Source of the DNA: Tenacibaculum dicentrarchi
GTDB taxonomy: Bacteria > Bacteroidota > Bacteroidia > Flavobacteriales > Flavobacteriaceae
Length of the DNA stretch: 64,000 bases
Assembly: GCF_964036635.1 (NCBI RefSeq)
Contig: NZ_OZ038524.1
Location: 849,501-913,500, forward strand
Direction of reading: 5' to 3'
The notes under the pieces are model-generated. The model saw only the letters and a list, made by a program, of their open reading frames with translations. It did not search any database and had not been told where the DNA came from. Below are positions 23,404 to 32,080 of the stretch, in pieces. The position numbers and the translations under genes were made by a program. The stretch's first letter is position 1. Each line of letters opens with the position of its first letter.

Positions 23404-24212
23404 TAGTAGTATGAAGGTTGTTTGGCGTAAATAAGGGGTGTTAAAAAACATAACTACCTGATAATCAATGTAAAAACTCAAAAACCCATGTTATATGGGG
23501 GGTACTACGTTTTGTAACTTACTGATAATCAGCAAAAGCAAATGTAAAAAAGTGCATTATAGGGGTGTCTTCGGTTGTTTTTTATACATACAATGTTGCA
23601 CCCTACATTGCACCCTACGTTACACCCTAATATAAAAATGTACATTTCGTTTTATTTTTAATTTAGTAGTTTTTAGGCTTATTAATTTAGTTGTTTTGTT
23701 AATTATAAAACGCCTGTATAGCTTGTTAATATTGGTTTTAAGTGGTTTTTGTCGTGTAAAGAAATATAAGAATGTTTTAAGTTTTTCTTAAAAATAGAGA
23801 AAGTCTTAAAAACAGCTATTTTGGTTAATTTTGTACTTTTCAACTATTTTTAAGGTTTTTGTAAATAGCTAAGGTTTTAAATAAAAATTAACATATTAAA
23901 TATTAGCTGTAAGCGCTTAATTTAGTCCAGAGGTGTTAGTCGTTATAAAAACAACAAAAACCCCACATATAAGGTAAATAGTAGGGTTTTAATGTATGTG
24001 AAGTTAAAAAACAATTACGTTTTTAGCTTAATAATAAAGATCTTCTTATTTTAAATATTAATTAATAGGCAAATTAATTAAGGTCTAATTAATGCTAAAT
24101 GATGATAAGTTCGTTTGTATCTTTTGTTTTATGGGTTATACAAAAATACTAAAAATAAGATAAATATGTAGTTTGCTTGTAATCAATGTTTTATTAAAAA
24201 GTACTAAAAGAG
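23404..24212. other. Long AT-rich spacer containing the likely prophage end
   Basis: About 800 bases lie between the repressor and the first host promoter with no coding frame worth calling. The first 230 bases are repeat-rich: CTGATAATCA at 23458-23467 and 23522-23531 (the second extended to the palindrome CTGATAATCAG), and three 12-bp repeats at 23593-23628. The remainder is AT-rich without features, apart from a weak AAAACCC/GGGTTTT hairpin near 23960-23995. The phage-host junction should be here, but I cannot fix it because the other end is outside the window. Confidence 0.6.
23593..23628 (+). repeat. Three tandem 12-bp repeats near prophage end
   Basis: ATGTTGCACCCT, ACATTGCACCCT and ACGTTACACCCT follow one another with a period of exactly 12 bases. 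The conserved core is TTGCACCCTAC. They may be transposase-binding sites near the phage terminus, by analogy with the Mu attL sites. That reading is inference; they could also be part of an older element. Confidence 0.6.
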
Positions 24213-24243
24213 TTGCTATTTAAAATCTATAATGATAACTTTG
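24213..24243 (+). promoter_or_regulatory. Bacteroidota-type promoter for zapB-zapA
   Basis: TTG (24213-24215) and TAACTTTG (24236-24243) are separated by 20 bases, matching the -33 TTG / -7 TAnnTTTG consensus of Bacteroidota. It lies about 30 bases upstream of the ATG at 24273 and is the first clearly host signal to the right of the prophage. Confidence 0.75.
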
Positions 24244-24272
24244 TATGTATAGTTTTATTCTCAAAAAAATAA

Positions 24273-24563
24273 ATGAGTACCCCTTTAGAAGCAATTTATT
24301 TACTAGAAGATAAGTTAAAAATCTTATTACATAAGTATCAGTTTTTAAAAGAAGAAAACCAAGTTTTGCGTGAAAATCATGCAAAATTACACGTTTTATT
24401 AGAAGAGAAAACACAAGAATTAAAAATAAAGCAAGAAGAATATCAATTGCTTAAAGTTGTTAAAACTATACAAGGCAGTAGCGAAAATAGAAAAGAAACA
24501 AAGCAAAAAATAAATACTTTAGTTCGAGAAATTGATAAATGTATTAGTCTTTTAAATTCATAA
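24273..24563 (+). CDS. ZapB-like coiled-coil protein
   Basis: The 96-residue product is a near-continuous coiled coil: EAIYLLEDKLKILLHKYQFL, then KEENQVLRENHAKLHVLLEE, and a C-terminal helix. Such short coiled coils precede zapA in many Bacteroidota and resemble ZapB, which bundles the Z-ring with ZapA. No enzymatic motif is present. It is 12 bases upstream of zapA and surely co-transcribed. The name ZapB is suggested by composition and neighbour and not by clear homology. Confidence 0.8.
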   Translation: MSTPLEAIYLLEDKLKILLHKYQFLKEENQVLRENHAKLHVLLEEKTQELKIKQEEYQLLKVVKTIQGSSENRKETKQKINTLVREIDKCISLLNS

Positions 24564-24575
24564 AGGTTCTTTAAC

Positions 24576-24863
24576 ATGACAAAAATCAAAGTTAATGTAG
24601 TAATTGCAGGACGAACGTATCCTTTAAGTGTCGAAAACACTGATGAAGAACAAGGAATGCGTACTGCTGCAAAAAACATTAATGATTTACTTGTTAAGTT
24701 TGAACAAAAATATGCAGTAGCTGATAAGCAAGATGTATTGGCAATGTGTGCATTGCAATTTGCATCTAAATTAGAAATTGTATCTTTAGCAAGTGATAAA
24801 GAAAATACTGAAGTAATAAATAAAATAAATGATTTAACTAACTTGTTAGAAAAACATTTATAA
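24576..24863 (+). CDS. zapA: Cell division protein ZapA
   Basis: The 95-residue product matches ZapA: KVNVVIAGRTYPLSVENTDE at the start (beta strands that form the tetramer head), EQGMRTAAKNINDLLVKFEQ, and DVLAMCALQFASKLEIV. A helical tail follows. ZapA binds and bundles FtsZ at midcell. It follows the coiled-coil gene and precedes the 6S-type RNA and rny, a conserved order in Bacteroidota. Confidence 0.94.
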   Translation: MTKIKVNVVIAGRTYPLSVENTDEEQGMRTAAKNINDLLVKFEQKYAVADKQDVLAMCALQFASKLEIVSLASDKENTEVINKINDLTNLLEKHL

Positions 24864-24892
24864 CGTTCTTTTAAAATATATATTAATATTAC

Positions 24893-25057
24893 TGCCTACA
24901 TTAGTACATTGTTTGTTAAACTCAACACTATTTATTTAGAAAGGATGAGTCTTGGTTTTTAAAGCATGCCGAATTTATTTTCAGATCCTTGACAAGCCAG
25001 TTAGTCCTAAACCTGTTTTACGGAGTTTATAAAACCTTATTAATGTAGGTTTTTTTA
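24893..25057 (+). ncRNA. ssrS: 6S-Flavo-type RNA
   Basis: CCTACATTA (24895-24903) pairs with TAATGTAGG (25041-25049), which is followed by a run of eight T (25050-25057). The result is a transcript of about 160 nt closed end to end and terminated intrinsically. Between the arms lies a mostly unpaired, bubble-like interior without a coding frame. Size, closing stem and location between zapA and rny agree with the 6S-Flavo RNA described in Bacteroidota, the counterpart of the E. coli ssrS gene next to zapA. 6S RNA mimics an open promoter and binds RNA polymerase. Confidence 0.75.
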
Positions 25058-25075
25058 TACAATTAAATTAAAATT

Positions 25076-26683
25076 ATGGATGGAAATTTATTTCCTGTAT
25101 TAGCAGGAATTATAGGAGTAGCAATCGGTTTTATTATTGCTAAAATATTAGAGAAATCTAAAGCAAATAAATTAATAATAGAAACCAAAAAAGAAGTCAA
25201 AAATATTGTTAAATCGGCTAAAATAGAAGCAGATTCAATAAAAAAAGATAAAATATTACAAGCTAAAGAAAAATTTATTGAGTTAAAATCTGAGCATGAA
25301 AAAGTAATTTTATCAAGAGAAAAGAAAATTTCTGATGTAGAAAAAAGAACTAGAGATAAAGAAAGTCAAATTTCGTCAGAATTAGATAAAAATAGAAAAT
25401 TAAATAAAGCAGTAGAAAGTAAAGCTACTGATTTTACTTCTAAAATTAAGGTTTTAGAAAAGAAAGAAGCCGATTTTGAACATAAAATAGAAATTTTAGA
25501 AAAGAAAGAAGCTGAGGTCGAAAAAGCACATAAACGTCATGTTGATATGCTAGAGCAAATTTCAGGATTATCGGCAGAAGATGCTAAAACTGAGCTAGTA
25601 TCATCATTAAAAGACGAAGCGAAATCAGAAGCGATGTCTTTTGTACAAACAACCATTGAAGAATCTAAAATGACAGCACAGCAAGAAGCTCGTAAAGTTG
25701 TTTTAAAAACCATTCAAAGAGTAGGAGTAGAGCAGGCTGTTGAAAATTGTGTGTCGGTATTTAATTTAGAGTCTGACGATGTTAAAGGACGTATTATTGG
25801 GCGTGAGGGTCGTAATATTCGTGCTTTAGAAGCTGCAACGGGTGTCGAAATTATTGTTGACGATACGCCAGAGGCAATTATTTTATCGTGTTTTGATCCT
25901 ATCCGTAGAGAAATTGCTCGTTTATCAATGCATAAATTAGTAACCGATGGGCGTATTCACCCAGCAAGAATTGAAGAGGTTGTTAAGAAAACTGAAAAAC
26001 AGATTGGTCAAGAAATTATAGAAGTAGGTAAACGCACTGTTATCGATTTAGGTATTCATGGATTACATCCTGAATTAATAAAAACTGTTGGACGTATGAA
26101 ATATCGTTCTTCTTATGGGCAAAACTTACTACAACACTCTCGTGAGGTTGCAAATCTTTGTGGGGTTATGGCTGCTGAAATGGGCTTAAATGCAAAAGCG
26201 GCTAAACGTGCTGGTTTATTACATGATATTGGTAAAGTACCTGAAACAGAAAGTGAATTACCACATGCTTTATTAGGAATGCAATGGGCTGAAAAATATG
26301 GCGAAAAACCAGATGTTTGTAATGCCATTGGTGCGCATCATGATGAAATAGAAATGAAGAGTTTATTATCACCAATTGTACAGGTTTGTGATGCTATTTC
26401 AGGAGCAAGACCAGGAGCGCGTCGTCAAGTTTTAGATTCTTATATTCAGCGTTTAAAAGATTTAGAAGATATTGCTTTTGGTTTTACAGGTGTACAAAAA
26501 GCCTACGCCATTCAAGCAGGACGTGAATTAAGAGTTATGGTCGAAAGTTCAAAAGTAAACGACACCAAAGCTGCCGAATTATCATTTAATATTTCACAAA
26601 AAATACAAAATGATATGACCTACCCAGGGCAGGTAAAAGTGACTGTAATCCGTGAAACTAGAGCCGTAAACGTAGCAAAGTAA
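25076..26683 (+). CDS. rny: Ribonuclease Y
   Basis: The 535-residue product has an N-terminal transmembrane helix ([20 protein letters not shown]) and a long coiled coil to about residue 190. A KH domain with [15 protein letters not shown] and an HD domain with [10 protein letters not shown] (about 380) follow, the full RNase Y architecture. It is an endoribonuclease that initiates mRNA decay at the membrane. The length is slightly above the usual 520. A terminator follows at 26703. Confidence 0.97.
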   Translation: MDGNLFPVLAGIIGVAIGFIIAKILEKSKANKLIIETKKEVKNIVKSAKIEADSIKKDKILQAKEKFIELKSEHEKVILSREKKISDVEKRTRDKESQISSELDKNRKLNKAVESKATDFTSKIKVLEKKEADFEHKIEILEKKEAEVEKAHKRHVDMLEQISGLSAEDAKTELVSSLKDEAKSEAMSFVQTTIEESKMTAQQEARKVVLKTIQRVGVEQAVENCVSVFNLESDDVKGRIIGREGRNIRALEAATGVEIIVDDTPEAIILSCFDPIRREIARLSMHKLVTDGRIHPARIEEVVKKTEKQIGQEIIEVGKRTVIDLGIHGLHPELIKTVGRMKYRSSYGQNLLQHSREVANLCGVMAAEMGLNAKAAKRAGLLHDIGKVPETESELPHALLGMQWAEKYGEKPDVCNAIGAHHDEIEMKSLLSPIVQVCDAISGARPGARRQVLDSYIQRLKDLEDIAFGFTGVQKAYAIQAGRELRVMVESSKVNDTKAAELSFNISQKIQNDMTYPGQVKVTVIRETRAVNVAK

Positions 26684-26702
26684 CAGATATATAATGTGAG
26701 TA

Positions 26703-26735
26703 AAAAAGCCTTGTCAAATATTGATGAGGCTTTTT
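26703..26735 (+). terminator. Intrinsic terminator after rny
   Basis: AAAAGCCT and AGGCTTTT form a stem around a 17-base loop, followed by a T-rich run, 20 bases after the rny stop. Confidence 0.8.
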
Positions 26736-26767
26736 CTTTGTGAAAATTCCACAATAAAAATACGTAC

Positions 26768-26787
26768 AGACGCGATTTATCGCGTCT
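26768..26787. repeat. Dispersed palindrome AGACGCGATTTATCGCGTCT
   Basis: The 20-base palindrome has 9-bp arms. The same 20 bases recur at 58117-58136. It lies in the spacer between rny and murQ and is GC-richer than the surroundings. Such palindromes are dispersed in intergenic regions of many Bacteroidota, and this may be one of that class. Confidence 0.85.
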
Positions 26788-26961
26788 CACAATACGATTC
26801 CGCAAAAATAAATTCAAAAAAAACAAACACAAAACACCAAAACATCACCAAAAAAAGACGCTATAAATTGGTGTTTCTACATTGTGTTGTTATCAATAAT
26901 TAACAAATTAAATTTATTATATTTATCAGCATAAAAACTTTATAATTACTAAATTTGAAAC

Positions 26962-27789
26962 ATGAATTTTACCAAAACAACCGAACAAAACTCGAAGTAT
27001 GATAATTTAGAAAAAATGAGTATTTCTGAGGTATTATCAAACATAAATAACGAAGATAAAACAGTGCCTTTGGCTGTTGAAAAAGCCTTGCCTCAAATTG
27101 AAAAATTAACAGAACAAATTGTATTAAAATTACAACAAGGAGGGAGGTTATTTTATATTGGAGCAGGCACAAGTGGGCGTTTAGGTATTTTAGACGCAAG
27201 CGAATGCCCACCTACTTTTGGCGTTGGGCATAACCTAGTTGTGGGGCTTATTGCTGGTGGCGATATTGCTATTAGAAAAGCCGTAGAAAATGCCGAAGAT
27301 GCTACCAAAAAAGGTTGGGAAGACTTGCAAAATAAACAAATTACCGAAAATGATATTGTTATTGGTATTGCTGCTTCTGGGACTACGCCTTATGTAATTT
27401 CGGCGCTTAAAAAATGCAACGAAAACCAAATAATTACGGGCTGTATTACCTGTAATAAAAATAGTCCTTTAGCATTAACGGCTCAATTTCCTGTTGAGGT
27501 AGTCGTTGGAGCGGAGTTTTTAACGGGTAGCTCTCGAATGAAAGCAGGTACAGCACAAAAATTAGTACTAAATATGCTTTCTACTGCTACAATGATTCAG
27601 TTAGGAAAGGTAAAAGGTAATAAAATGGTTGATATGCAGCTTTCTAATAAAAAATTAGTAGAAAGAGCTAAAAAAATGCTAATTGCTGAACTACACATTA
27701 ATAATGACCTTGCAACCGTATTACTAGAAAAATATGGAAATGTTAGAAATGCTATTGTAAATTTTAAAAAAGAGGCTCAAAATGACTAA
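26962..27789 (+). CDS. murQ: N-acetylmuramic acid 6-phosphate etherase
   Basis: The 275-residue SIS-domain protein has the MurQ hallmarks GGRLFYIGAGTSGRLGILDA, EDATKKGWEDL, GIAASGTTPYVI and FLTGSSRMKAGTAQKLVLNM. It converts MurNAc-6-phosphate to GlcNAc-6-phosphate during cell-wall recycling. The Glu and Ser pairs of the active site lie in the conserved blocks. It overlaps the next gene by eight bases. Confidence 0.96.
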   Translation: MNFTKTTEQNSKYDNLEKMSISEVLSNINNEDKTVPLAVEKALPQIEKLTEQIVLKLQQGGRLFYIGAGTSGRLGILDASECPPTFGVGHNLVVGLIAGGDIAIRKAVENAEDATKKGWEDLQNKQITENDIVIGIAASGTTPYVISALKKCNENQIITGCITCNKNSPLALTAQFPVEVVVGAEFLTGSSRMKAGTAQKLVLNMLSTATMIQLGKVKGNKMVDMQLSNKKLVERAKKMLIAELHINNDLATVLLEKYGNVRNAIVNFKKEAQND

Positions 27790-28027
27790 AAAAATAACAA
27801 ATGATACGGTTGTAAAAAAGTTCCTAACTTTATTAGGATTATTAATTGTATCGCCAATCATGTTGAGTTTAGCTTTTAAAGCACAACGTATTTTTACTCA
27901 GACTCCTAAAATATATATTGCTTATATATTATTATTAATTGGTTGCTTTTTAATTTTATTTACCGTATATTATGGTTTTAAAACGATAAAAACTTTTCTA
28001 GATGTTCTTTTTAATTCGAAAGTTTAG
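27782..28027 (+). CDS. Small two-helix membrane protein (DUF6095-like)
   Basis: The 81-residue product has two transmembrane helices (about 15-35 and 45-65), with LLGLLIVSPIMLSLAFKA and YIAYILLLIGCFLILFTVYY. Small membrane proteins of this layout follow murQ in other Flavobacteriaceae. It overlaps the 3' end of murQ, implying co-translation. The function is unknown. Confidence 0.75.
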   Translation: MTKKITNDTVVKKFLTLLGLLIVSPIMLSLAFKAQRIFTQTPKIYIAYILLLIGCFLILFTVYYGFKTIKTFLDVLFNSKV

Positions 28028-28120
28028 TTCTTATTACAATAAACTTGTTTAAAAAGTAAGGCTATCAGTTTGAACGTTTTTTTAGATGAAATTTAACTTG
28101 TAAAAAAAGAATAATTATTT

Positions 28121-28210
28121 GAAGCAATTTCCCGCTTTCAGCACTCGCTTTTTTTTGAAGAAAAATCAAAAAAAGAGCTCAAACAAAGCTTCAATCGGGG
28201 CTAGGAATTT
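28121..28210 (+). repeat. Dispersed intergenic repeat, copy 1
   Basis: The stretch starts GAAGCAATTTCCCGC and ends CGGGGCTAGGAATTT. An inverted homologous copy lies at 59310-59407, with TTCCCGCTTTC-GCACTCGCT, GAGCTCAAACAA and AATCGGGGCTAG conserved. The inner A/T runs differ. Both copies are in intergenic DNA, so it is a mobile or dispersed element of unknown origin. Confidence 0.75.
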
Positions 28211-28445
28211 AGTATATCAAACTTTATTTTTTAACTAAAATTGAATAAATCTCTTCAAAATCAAAATAACTCTCAGTTAGAGTCTTTCAAAAAAATGTAT
28301 CGAGAACTTTTTTATCATCAAAATAAATCAACAGAAAACAGTTCAAATTATCGATACTATTTTAGCAAATAAAGATACAAAGCTGAACTAATTTTATTTG
28401 ACGAATTTATATTTTCTGTTTTTATACTTTATTTTTTTTTAGATA

Positions 28446-28458
28446 AAATTTAAACAGG
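28446..28458 (+). repeat. MITE-like terminal motif AAATTTAAACAGG
   Basis: The 13-base motif and the preceding T-run with TAGAT match the right end of the element at 58148-58333. A degenerate counterpart, CTTGTTTAAAA, near 28044 may be the other end. It is evidence for an older copy of the same element, carrying different internal sequence. Confidence 0.5.
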
Positions 28459-28700
28459 CGCTATGAGTCATAAATTTTTTTATCTTTTTACTTTAGAGTG
28501 TTTTAACGTTAAATTAACAAAGGTATCCCTGATTGTATATGATTTTTTATGCCTCTTTTTGTTTTAAAAAATAGGCATGATTATTGTTATTTCTTTTATA
28601 TATAAACACTTAACGTATATTTTTCGATAAAAAATATACAAGGAATTTGTTTCATTTTATTTAAATAAAGATTAATATTGTAAAAAATTTACACAAAAGT

Positions 28701-29678
28701 ATGAGATTAAAAATTTCTTTAATACTTGTTTTACTAACGAATATCACTCTTTTTGCGCAGGTAAAAATTGGCGATAATCCTAGTGATATCAATCCGACTT
28801 CTATTTTAGAGCTAGAAAGCACTGATAAGGTTTTCGTTTTAACTCGTATGGATAATACGGTAATGCAAAGCCTGCTTTTAAGTTCCGATCCTAATAAACG
28901 TCCTTTACAAGGTGCGTTGGTTTATAATACGACTGATAACTGTGTTTTTATGTATAACGGTACTGCATGGGTTAGTTTATGTAATTTAGCGACTAATTCT
29001 ATAAAAGTAACACCACTGGCAGATAATCCTCCTACAACAAATAATAATTTAGGAGATTTTTGGATTAACACAACAACCAATCAAACAAGTATTTATAATG
29101 GTACAGCTTGGGTTTTACTAAATGAAAATCCGAAGAAAGGAACAGGAGTACCTACTAATACAACAGCTCCAAATTCAGTTGCTGGTGATATTTATGTAGA
29201 TACTGCAACAGGAACAATTTATGCCCATAACGGAACAGCTTGGGTTACACAAACAAGCACAACCGTAACAGCAAACAATGGTTTGAATATTAATACAACA
29301 ACTAATGCTGTAGAATTAGGTGGAGCTTTAACAAAACCAACAACAATAACAACAGACGCTACAAATACCTTAACTATTGAAGGTTTACAAGATGGAAACG
29401 CTACAACTGATAAGGTTGTTACTGTTGATGCAAATGGTGTTTTAAGAAAAGTAACGCTAGCAAATATTGCTGTTAGGCAAGAGGAAACACTATTAACAGC
29501 TGCGACACTAAATCAAGTAGAGTTTTTAGTAACTTTAAAAACCGAAGATAAAATAAACGTTTATAGAAACGGTGTGCGTGTAGGTTTTACGGTAAACACT
29601 GCTAAAACTGGTATTACATTAGAGCCTGGTGCAAAATGTTATACAGGCGATCAAATAAGAATAGTACAAATTTATTAA
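28701..29678 (+). CDS. Exported surface protein with NGTAWV repeats
   Basis: The 325-residue product has a signal peptide (residues 1-20, ending LFAQ). Three copies of the NGTAWV motif follow (86-91, 133-138, 177-182), in a Thr/Asn-rich body typical of trimeric or beta-helical surface fibres. The C-terminal 80 residues contain INVYRNGVRVGFTVN, similar to the C-terminus of the next gene. No enzyme motif is seen. It is the first of five exported proteins in a row, and is probably part of a surface structure. Confidence 0.85.
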   Translation: MRLKISLILVLLTNITLFAQVKIGDNPSDINPTSILELESTDKVFVLTRMDNTVMQSLLLSSDPNKRPLQGALVYNTTDNCVFMYNGTAWVSLCNLATNSIKVTPLADNPPTTNNNLGDFWINTTTNQTSIYNGTAWVLLNENPKKGTGVPTNTTAPNSVAGDIYVDTATGTIYAHNGTAWVTQTSTTVTANNGLNINTTTNAVELGGALTKPTTITTDATNTLTIEGLQDGNATTDKVVTVDANGVLRKVTLANIAVRQEETLLTAATLNQVEFLVTLKTEDKINVYRNGVRVGFTVNTAKTGITLEPGAKCYTGDQIRIVQIY

Positions 29679-29704
29679 ATAAAGAACCCCAATTAAAACC
29701 AAAA

Positions 29705-30409
29705 ATGATGAAAAAAACAAACTCGTTCAAATTAGCAATGGTTGCTGTAGGAATGTTAACTATCGGAACTGTTAGCGCACAGCAAACTGATGCTACTAAT
29801 GCTGATTTAGTAAAACAAGCAGACGCTAAAGTTGTAAAATCTGTAGATAATAAAGGTACAATTAAATATGTACAATCTGCTAATGGTCTTACTCAGGTTA
29901 CTGATGCTGCCACTAATGTAACTACTATTCAATTAGGTGGTACTTTAGTAGCTCCTACAACTATTACTTCTGATGCTGCTAATGGTAAAGTCCTTAATAT
30001 TGAAGGTATTGCTGGAGTATCTGCTGCTGATATGGTTGGTCCAGATATAAACCTTAAGCCTGCTGCTAACTTTGGTACTGCTGGTTTAACTTTAATGGTT
30101 AGAGATGAACTTACAGGTGAAATCAAGAAGTTATTAGCTGCTGATGTTGCTGCTTATTTAGAAACGTTAGCTAAAAATGTTTATGAGGAAAAAGTATTAA
30201 CTGCTCCTGCTGATGCTGATTATACTTTTACTCCTGCAGATTTACCTATAGCTGCTTTATTAAAGCCAGCTAGATTATTTGTATATAGAAATGGTGTTAA
30301 ATTACGTCAAAGTGATTTAATTTTAACAACAGATGGAGAGGTTACTATTGATAAAAATAAAGTAACTTTATTTGATGAAGATGTTATTGAAATTCAATAC
30401 ACAAACTAA
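29705..30409 (+). CDS. Exported surface protein, probably abundant
   Basis: I start at the ATG at 29705 (MMKKTNSFKLAMVAVGM), giving 234 residues with a signal peptide ending VSAQ. The longer frame would overlap the previous gene. After this come KSVDNKGTIKYV, shared with the next two genes, a body rich in Ala and Thr, and a C-terminal domain with FVYRNGVKLRQSD. Codons are strongly biased to GCT, GGT and ACT, unlike neighbours, suggesting high expression. An inverted repeat at 30449-30476 follows. It may be the major subunit of a surface layer or fibre. Confidence 0.85.
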   Translation: MMKKTNSFKLAMVAVGMLTIGTVSAQQTDATNADLVKQADAKVVKSVDNKGTIKYVQSANGLTQVTDAATNVTTIQLGGTLVAPTTITSDAANGKVLNIEGIAGVSAADMVGPDINLKPAANFGTAGLTLMVRDELTGEIKKLLAADVAAYLETLAKNVYEEKVLTAPADADYTFTPADLPIAALLKPARLFVYRNGVKLRQSDLILTTDGEVTIDKNKVTLFDEDVIEIQYTN

Positions 30410-30448
30410 TATTACTGCTTAAAAGCAACAATATATTTTTAACCTTAG

Positions 30449-30476
30449 GCATTGGTTTTATAATTAAAACCAATGC
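30449..30476 (+). terminator. Probable terminator hairpin after the 29705 gene
   Basis: GCATTGGTTTTA (30449-30460) is the inverse of TAAAACCAATGC (30465-30476) with a 4-base loop. The T-run is weak. Confidence 0.6.
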
Positions 30477-30677
30477 TTAGCGGTTATTATTAACTTATTA
30501 CATTTTTAAAAATTGACATTGCTCCCTTTTCCCCCCAAAAAGACCACCTTATATTACAAGGTTTTAGATTTTAATATATAGTTACTCATCTTATAAATAA
30601 CAGCTTTAATTACACATATTGCTTAACTTATAAATTTAGTAACGATTATAAAATCGGTATTAAAAAAAATTAAGAAT

Positions 30678-31862
30678 ATGATAACTTGCAAAAAAAAACT
30701 GTTACTTCTTGTATTTACATTTGTTTCATTCAAAATAAATGCACAACAATTTAAAGTTGTTGATAATAAAGGAACTATTAATACGGTAAATAATAACACA
30801 GTTACTTCGGCTACAACTGCTCCTTTAAATCCTTTAGAAGGAGATATTTGGATTGATACAAATTCGCCAAATGATGTTATTAATATTTATGATGCTTTAC
30901 CTATACCTGTTTGGAAACAATTTTCTAATCAAAATATTTATACAGAAAATGGAACTATTACTACCGATAGGGATGTAAACGGAAATGGAAAAAGTTTACG
31001 GTTTTATGGTTTAGGTTCATTTCATATTTATGACGTTTTTGATGTGCAATTGAATTCTACTGCTTATTTCCAGATAAATAGCCCAATATCTCTTGCACTT
31101 ACAAGCGCTAATATTTCATTAAGAGGTAATATCACAGCTGATAATGACTTTTATTTAAAGGGAGCTTTTAAAGATGCCACTAATAATACCGGTACAACAG
31201 GGCAAGTTTTATCATCAACAGGAATAGCTACTAATTGGGTTGATAATACAGCAGTAAGCACTTGGCTTGCTTTAGATGATAATTTAACTGCCGATAAAAA
31301 CGATACCAAAATATATAAAAACGATAATGTTGGTATTGGCGATTTTTCAGCAACTACTATTGATGCGCAATTACACGTAAAAAGTACTGATGTCCCTTTT
31401 AAAATTGAACCAAACACTACTACGCCTACAGGAACAAGTGGCGGACAGATGTTTGTTGACAGCACAAATGGTATTTTATATATTTATGACGGCACAAGAA
31501 TGAAATGGCTTAGTGTTGACCGTACCATGATTGGTTGGGGTAGAGATAACGATAATACTACAGACCAATATTTAAGGCAATTTAACGGTGCTCCATCAAA
31601 TAAAAATGGTTGGCGAATGATTAGAAATGCTACTATAACAGCAATAACAGCACAAACAGATATAGACCAAACCTGGACGTTAGAAATCCGTAAAAATGAT
31701 GGTACAACAGCAATAGCATCATTAATAATGACTAATCAGCAAGGAAACCACAATAATATTCTTAATATTGATGTTAACGAAGGTGATTTTATACAAGCGT
31801 ATTGTAATGGTACTAGTGTTGATTTTCCTGAAACTTTAATAGAAATTGCTTGGCGAAAATAA
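30678..31862 (+). CDS. Exported surface protein with DNKGTI module
   Basis: The 394-residue product has a signal peptide ending INAQ, then FKVVDNKGTINTV, a motif shared with the 29705 and 32081 genes. A body follows with GQVLSSTGIATNWVDN, close to the repeated modules of the next protein, and VGIGDFSATTIDAQLHVKS, the fibre-like segment common in Bacteroidota surface proteins. The C-terminal region (about 280-394) differs and ends IEIAWRK. No enzyme motif is present. A role as a surface appendage component is inferred. Confidence 0.83.
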   Translation: MITCKKKLLLLVFTFVSFKINAQQFKVVDNKGTINTVNNNTVTSATTAPLNPLEGDIWIDTNSPNDVINIYDALPIPVWKQFSNQNIYTENGTITTDRDVNGNGKSLRFYGLGSFHIYDVFDVQLNSTAYFQINSPISLALTSANISLRGNITADNDFYLKGAFKDATNNTGTTGQVLSSTGIATNWVDNTAVSTWLALDDNLTADKNDTKIYKNDNVGIGDFSATTIDAQLHVKSTDVPFKIEPNTTTPTGTSGGQMFVDSTNGILYIYDGTRMKWLSVDRTMIGWGRDNDNTTDQYLRQFNGAPSNKNGWRMIRNATITAITAQTDIDQTWTLEIRKNDGTTAIASLIMTNQQGNHNNILNIDVNEGDFIQAYCNGTSVDFPETLIEIAWRK

Positions 31863-32080
31863 TATTAATATTTAGTAATAAGTAGAGTAATCGTAATAAA
31901 TATATTGATAAATTTAAAATATAGTAGTTATATTCTAATTAAAATTGCTTTGTAACAAAAAAAATATTATATTTTAGAATATTTTACTCTAAAATATATT
32001 TCAATTATATTTACGCCAAAAAATTGATATAAGGCTATTTGATAAAAATAGTATTACTTTTATTACTAATTATTAAACAG

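Larger units (their letters stand above)
1..23640 (-). mobile_element. Mu-like transposable prophage (incomplete at left edge)
   Basis: A contiguous set of transposable-phage genes fills this span: repressor, Ner-like regulator, MuA-type DDE transposase, MuB-type ATPase, DUF3164, endolysin, terminase, DUF935/Mu-F portal fusion, Mu-G, ClpP-like protease, capsid, sheath and tube. Early genes and one late arm read leftward; the terminase-portal-tape arm (4803-12913) reads rightward. Baseplate and fibre genes are missing and presumably lie left of base 1. The right boundary is uncertain: the last phage gene ends at 23403 and the first clear host promoter is at 24213, so the end lies between them. 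A set of 12-bp repeats at 23593-23628 is a plausible end-proximal site. No tyrosine integrase is present, which fits transposition as the mode of insertion. Confidence 0.9.
28028..28700. other. Repeat-rich intergenic region
   Basis: This 673-base spacer holds a degenerate dispersed repeat (28121-28210) and a MITE-like end at 28446-28458. Between these is AT-rich DNA with a short protein-like frame broken by stops. The last 100 bases are AT-rich leader of the 28701 gene, with no promoter I can mark with confidence. Confidence 0.6.

Noticed and set aside
1..23640. Diversity-generating retroelement like that of Hankyphage
   Set aside because: No reverse transcriptase or template/variable repeat pair is seen in the visible part of the prophage; the missing left part could still hold one.
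23593..23660. A small coding frame through the 12-bp repeats
   Set aside because: It is only 22 codons and its repetitive LHPT pattern comes from the DNA repeat, so it is not a credible gene.
23404..24200. Decayed tyrosine integrase or att core
   Set aside because: No integrase motif or long coding frame is present, and the DDE transposase explains mobility.
28240..28440. Remnant of a transposase gene
   Set aside because: A short frame of about 44 codons reads as protein-like but is broken by stops and matches no family I know.
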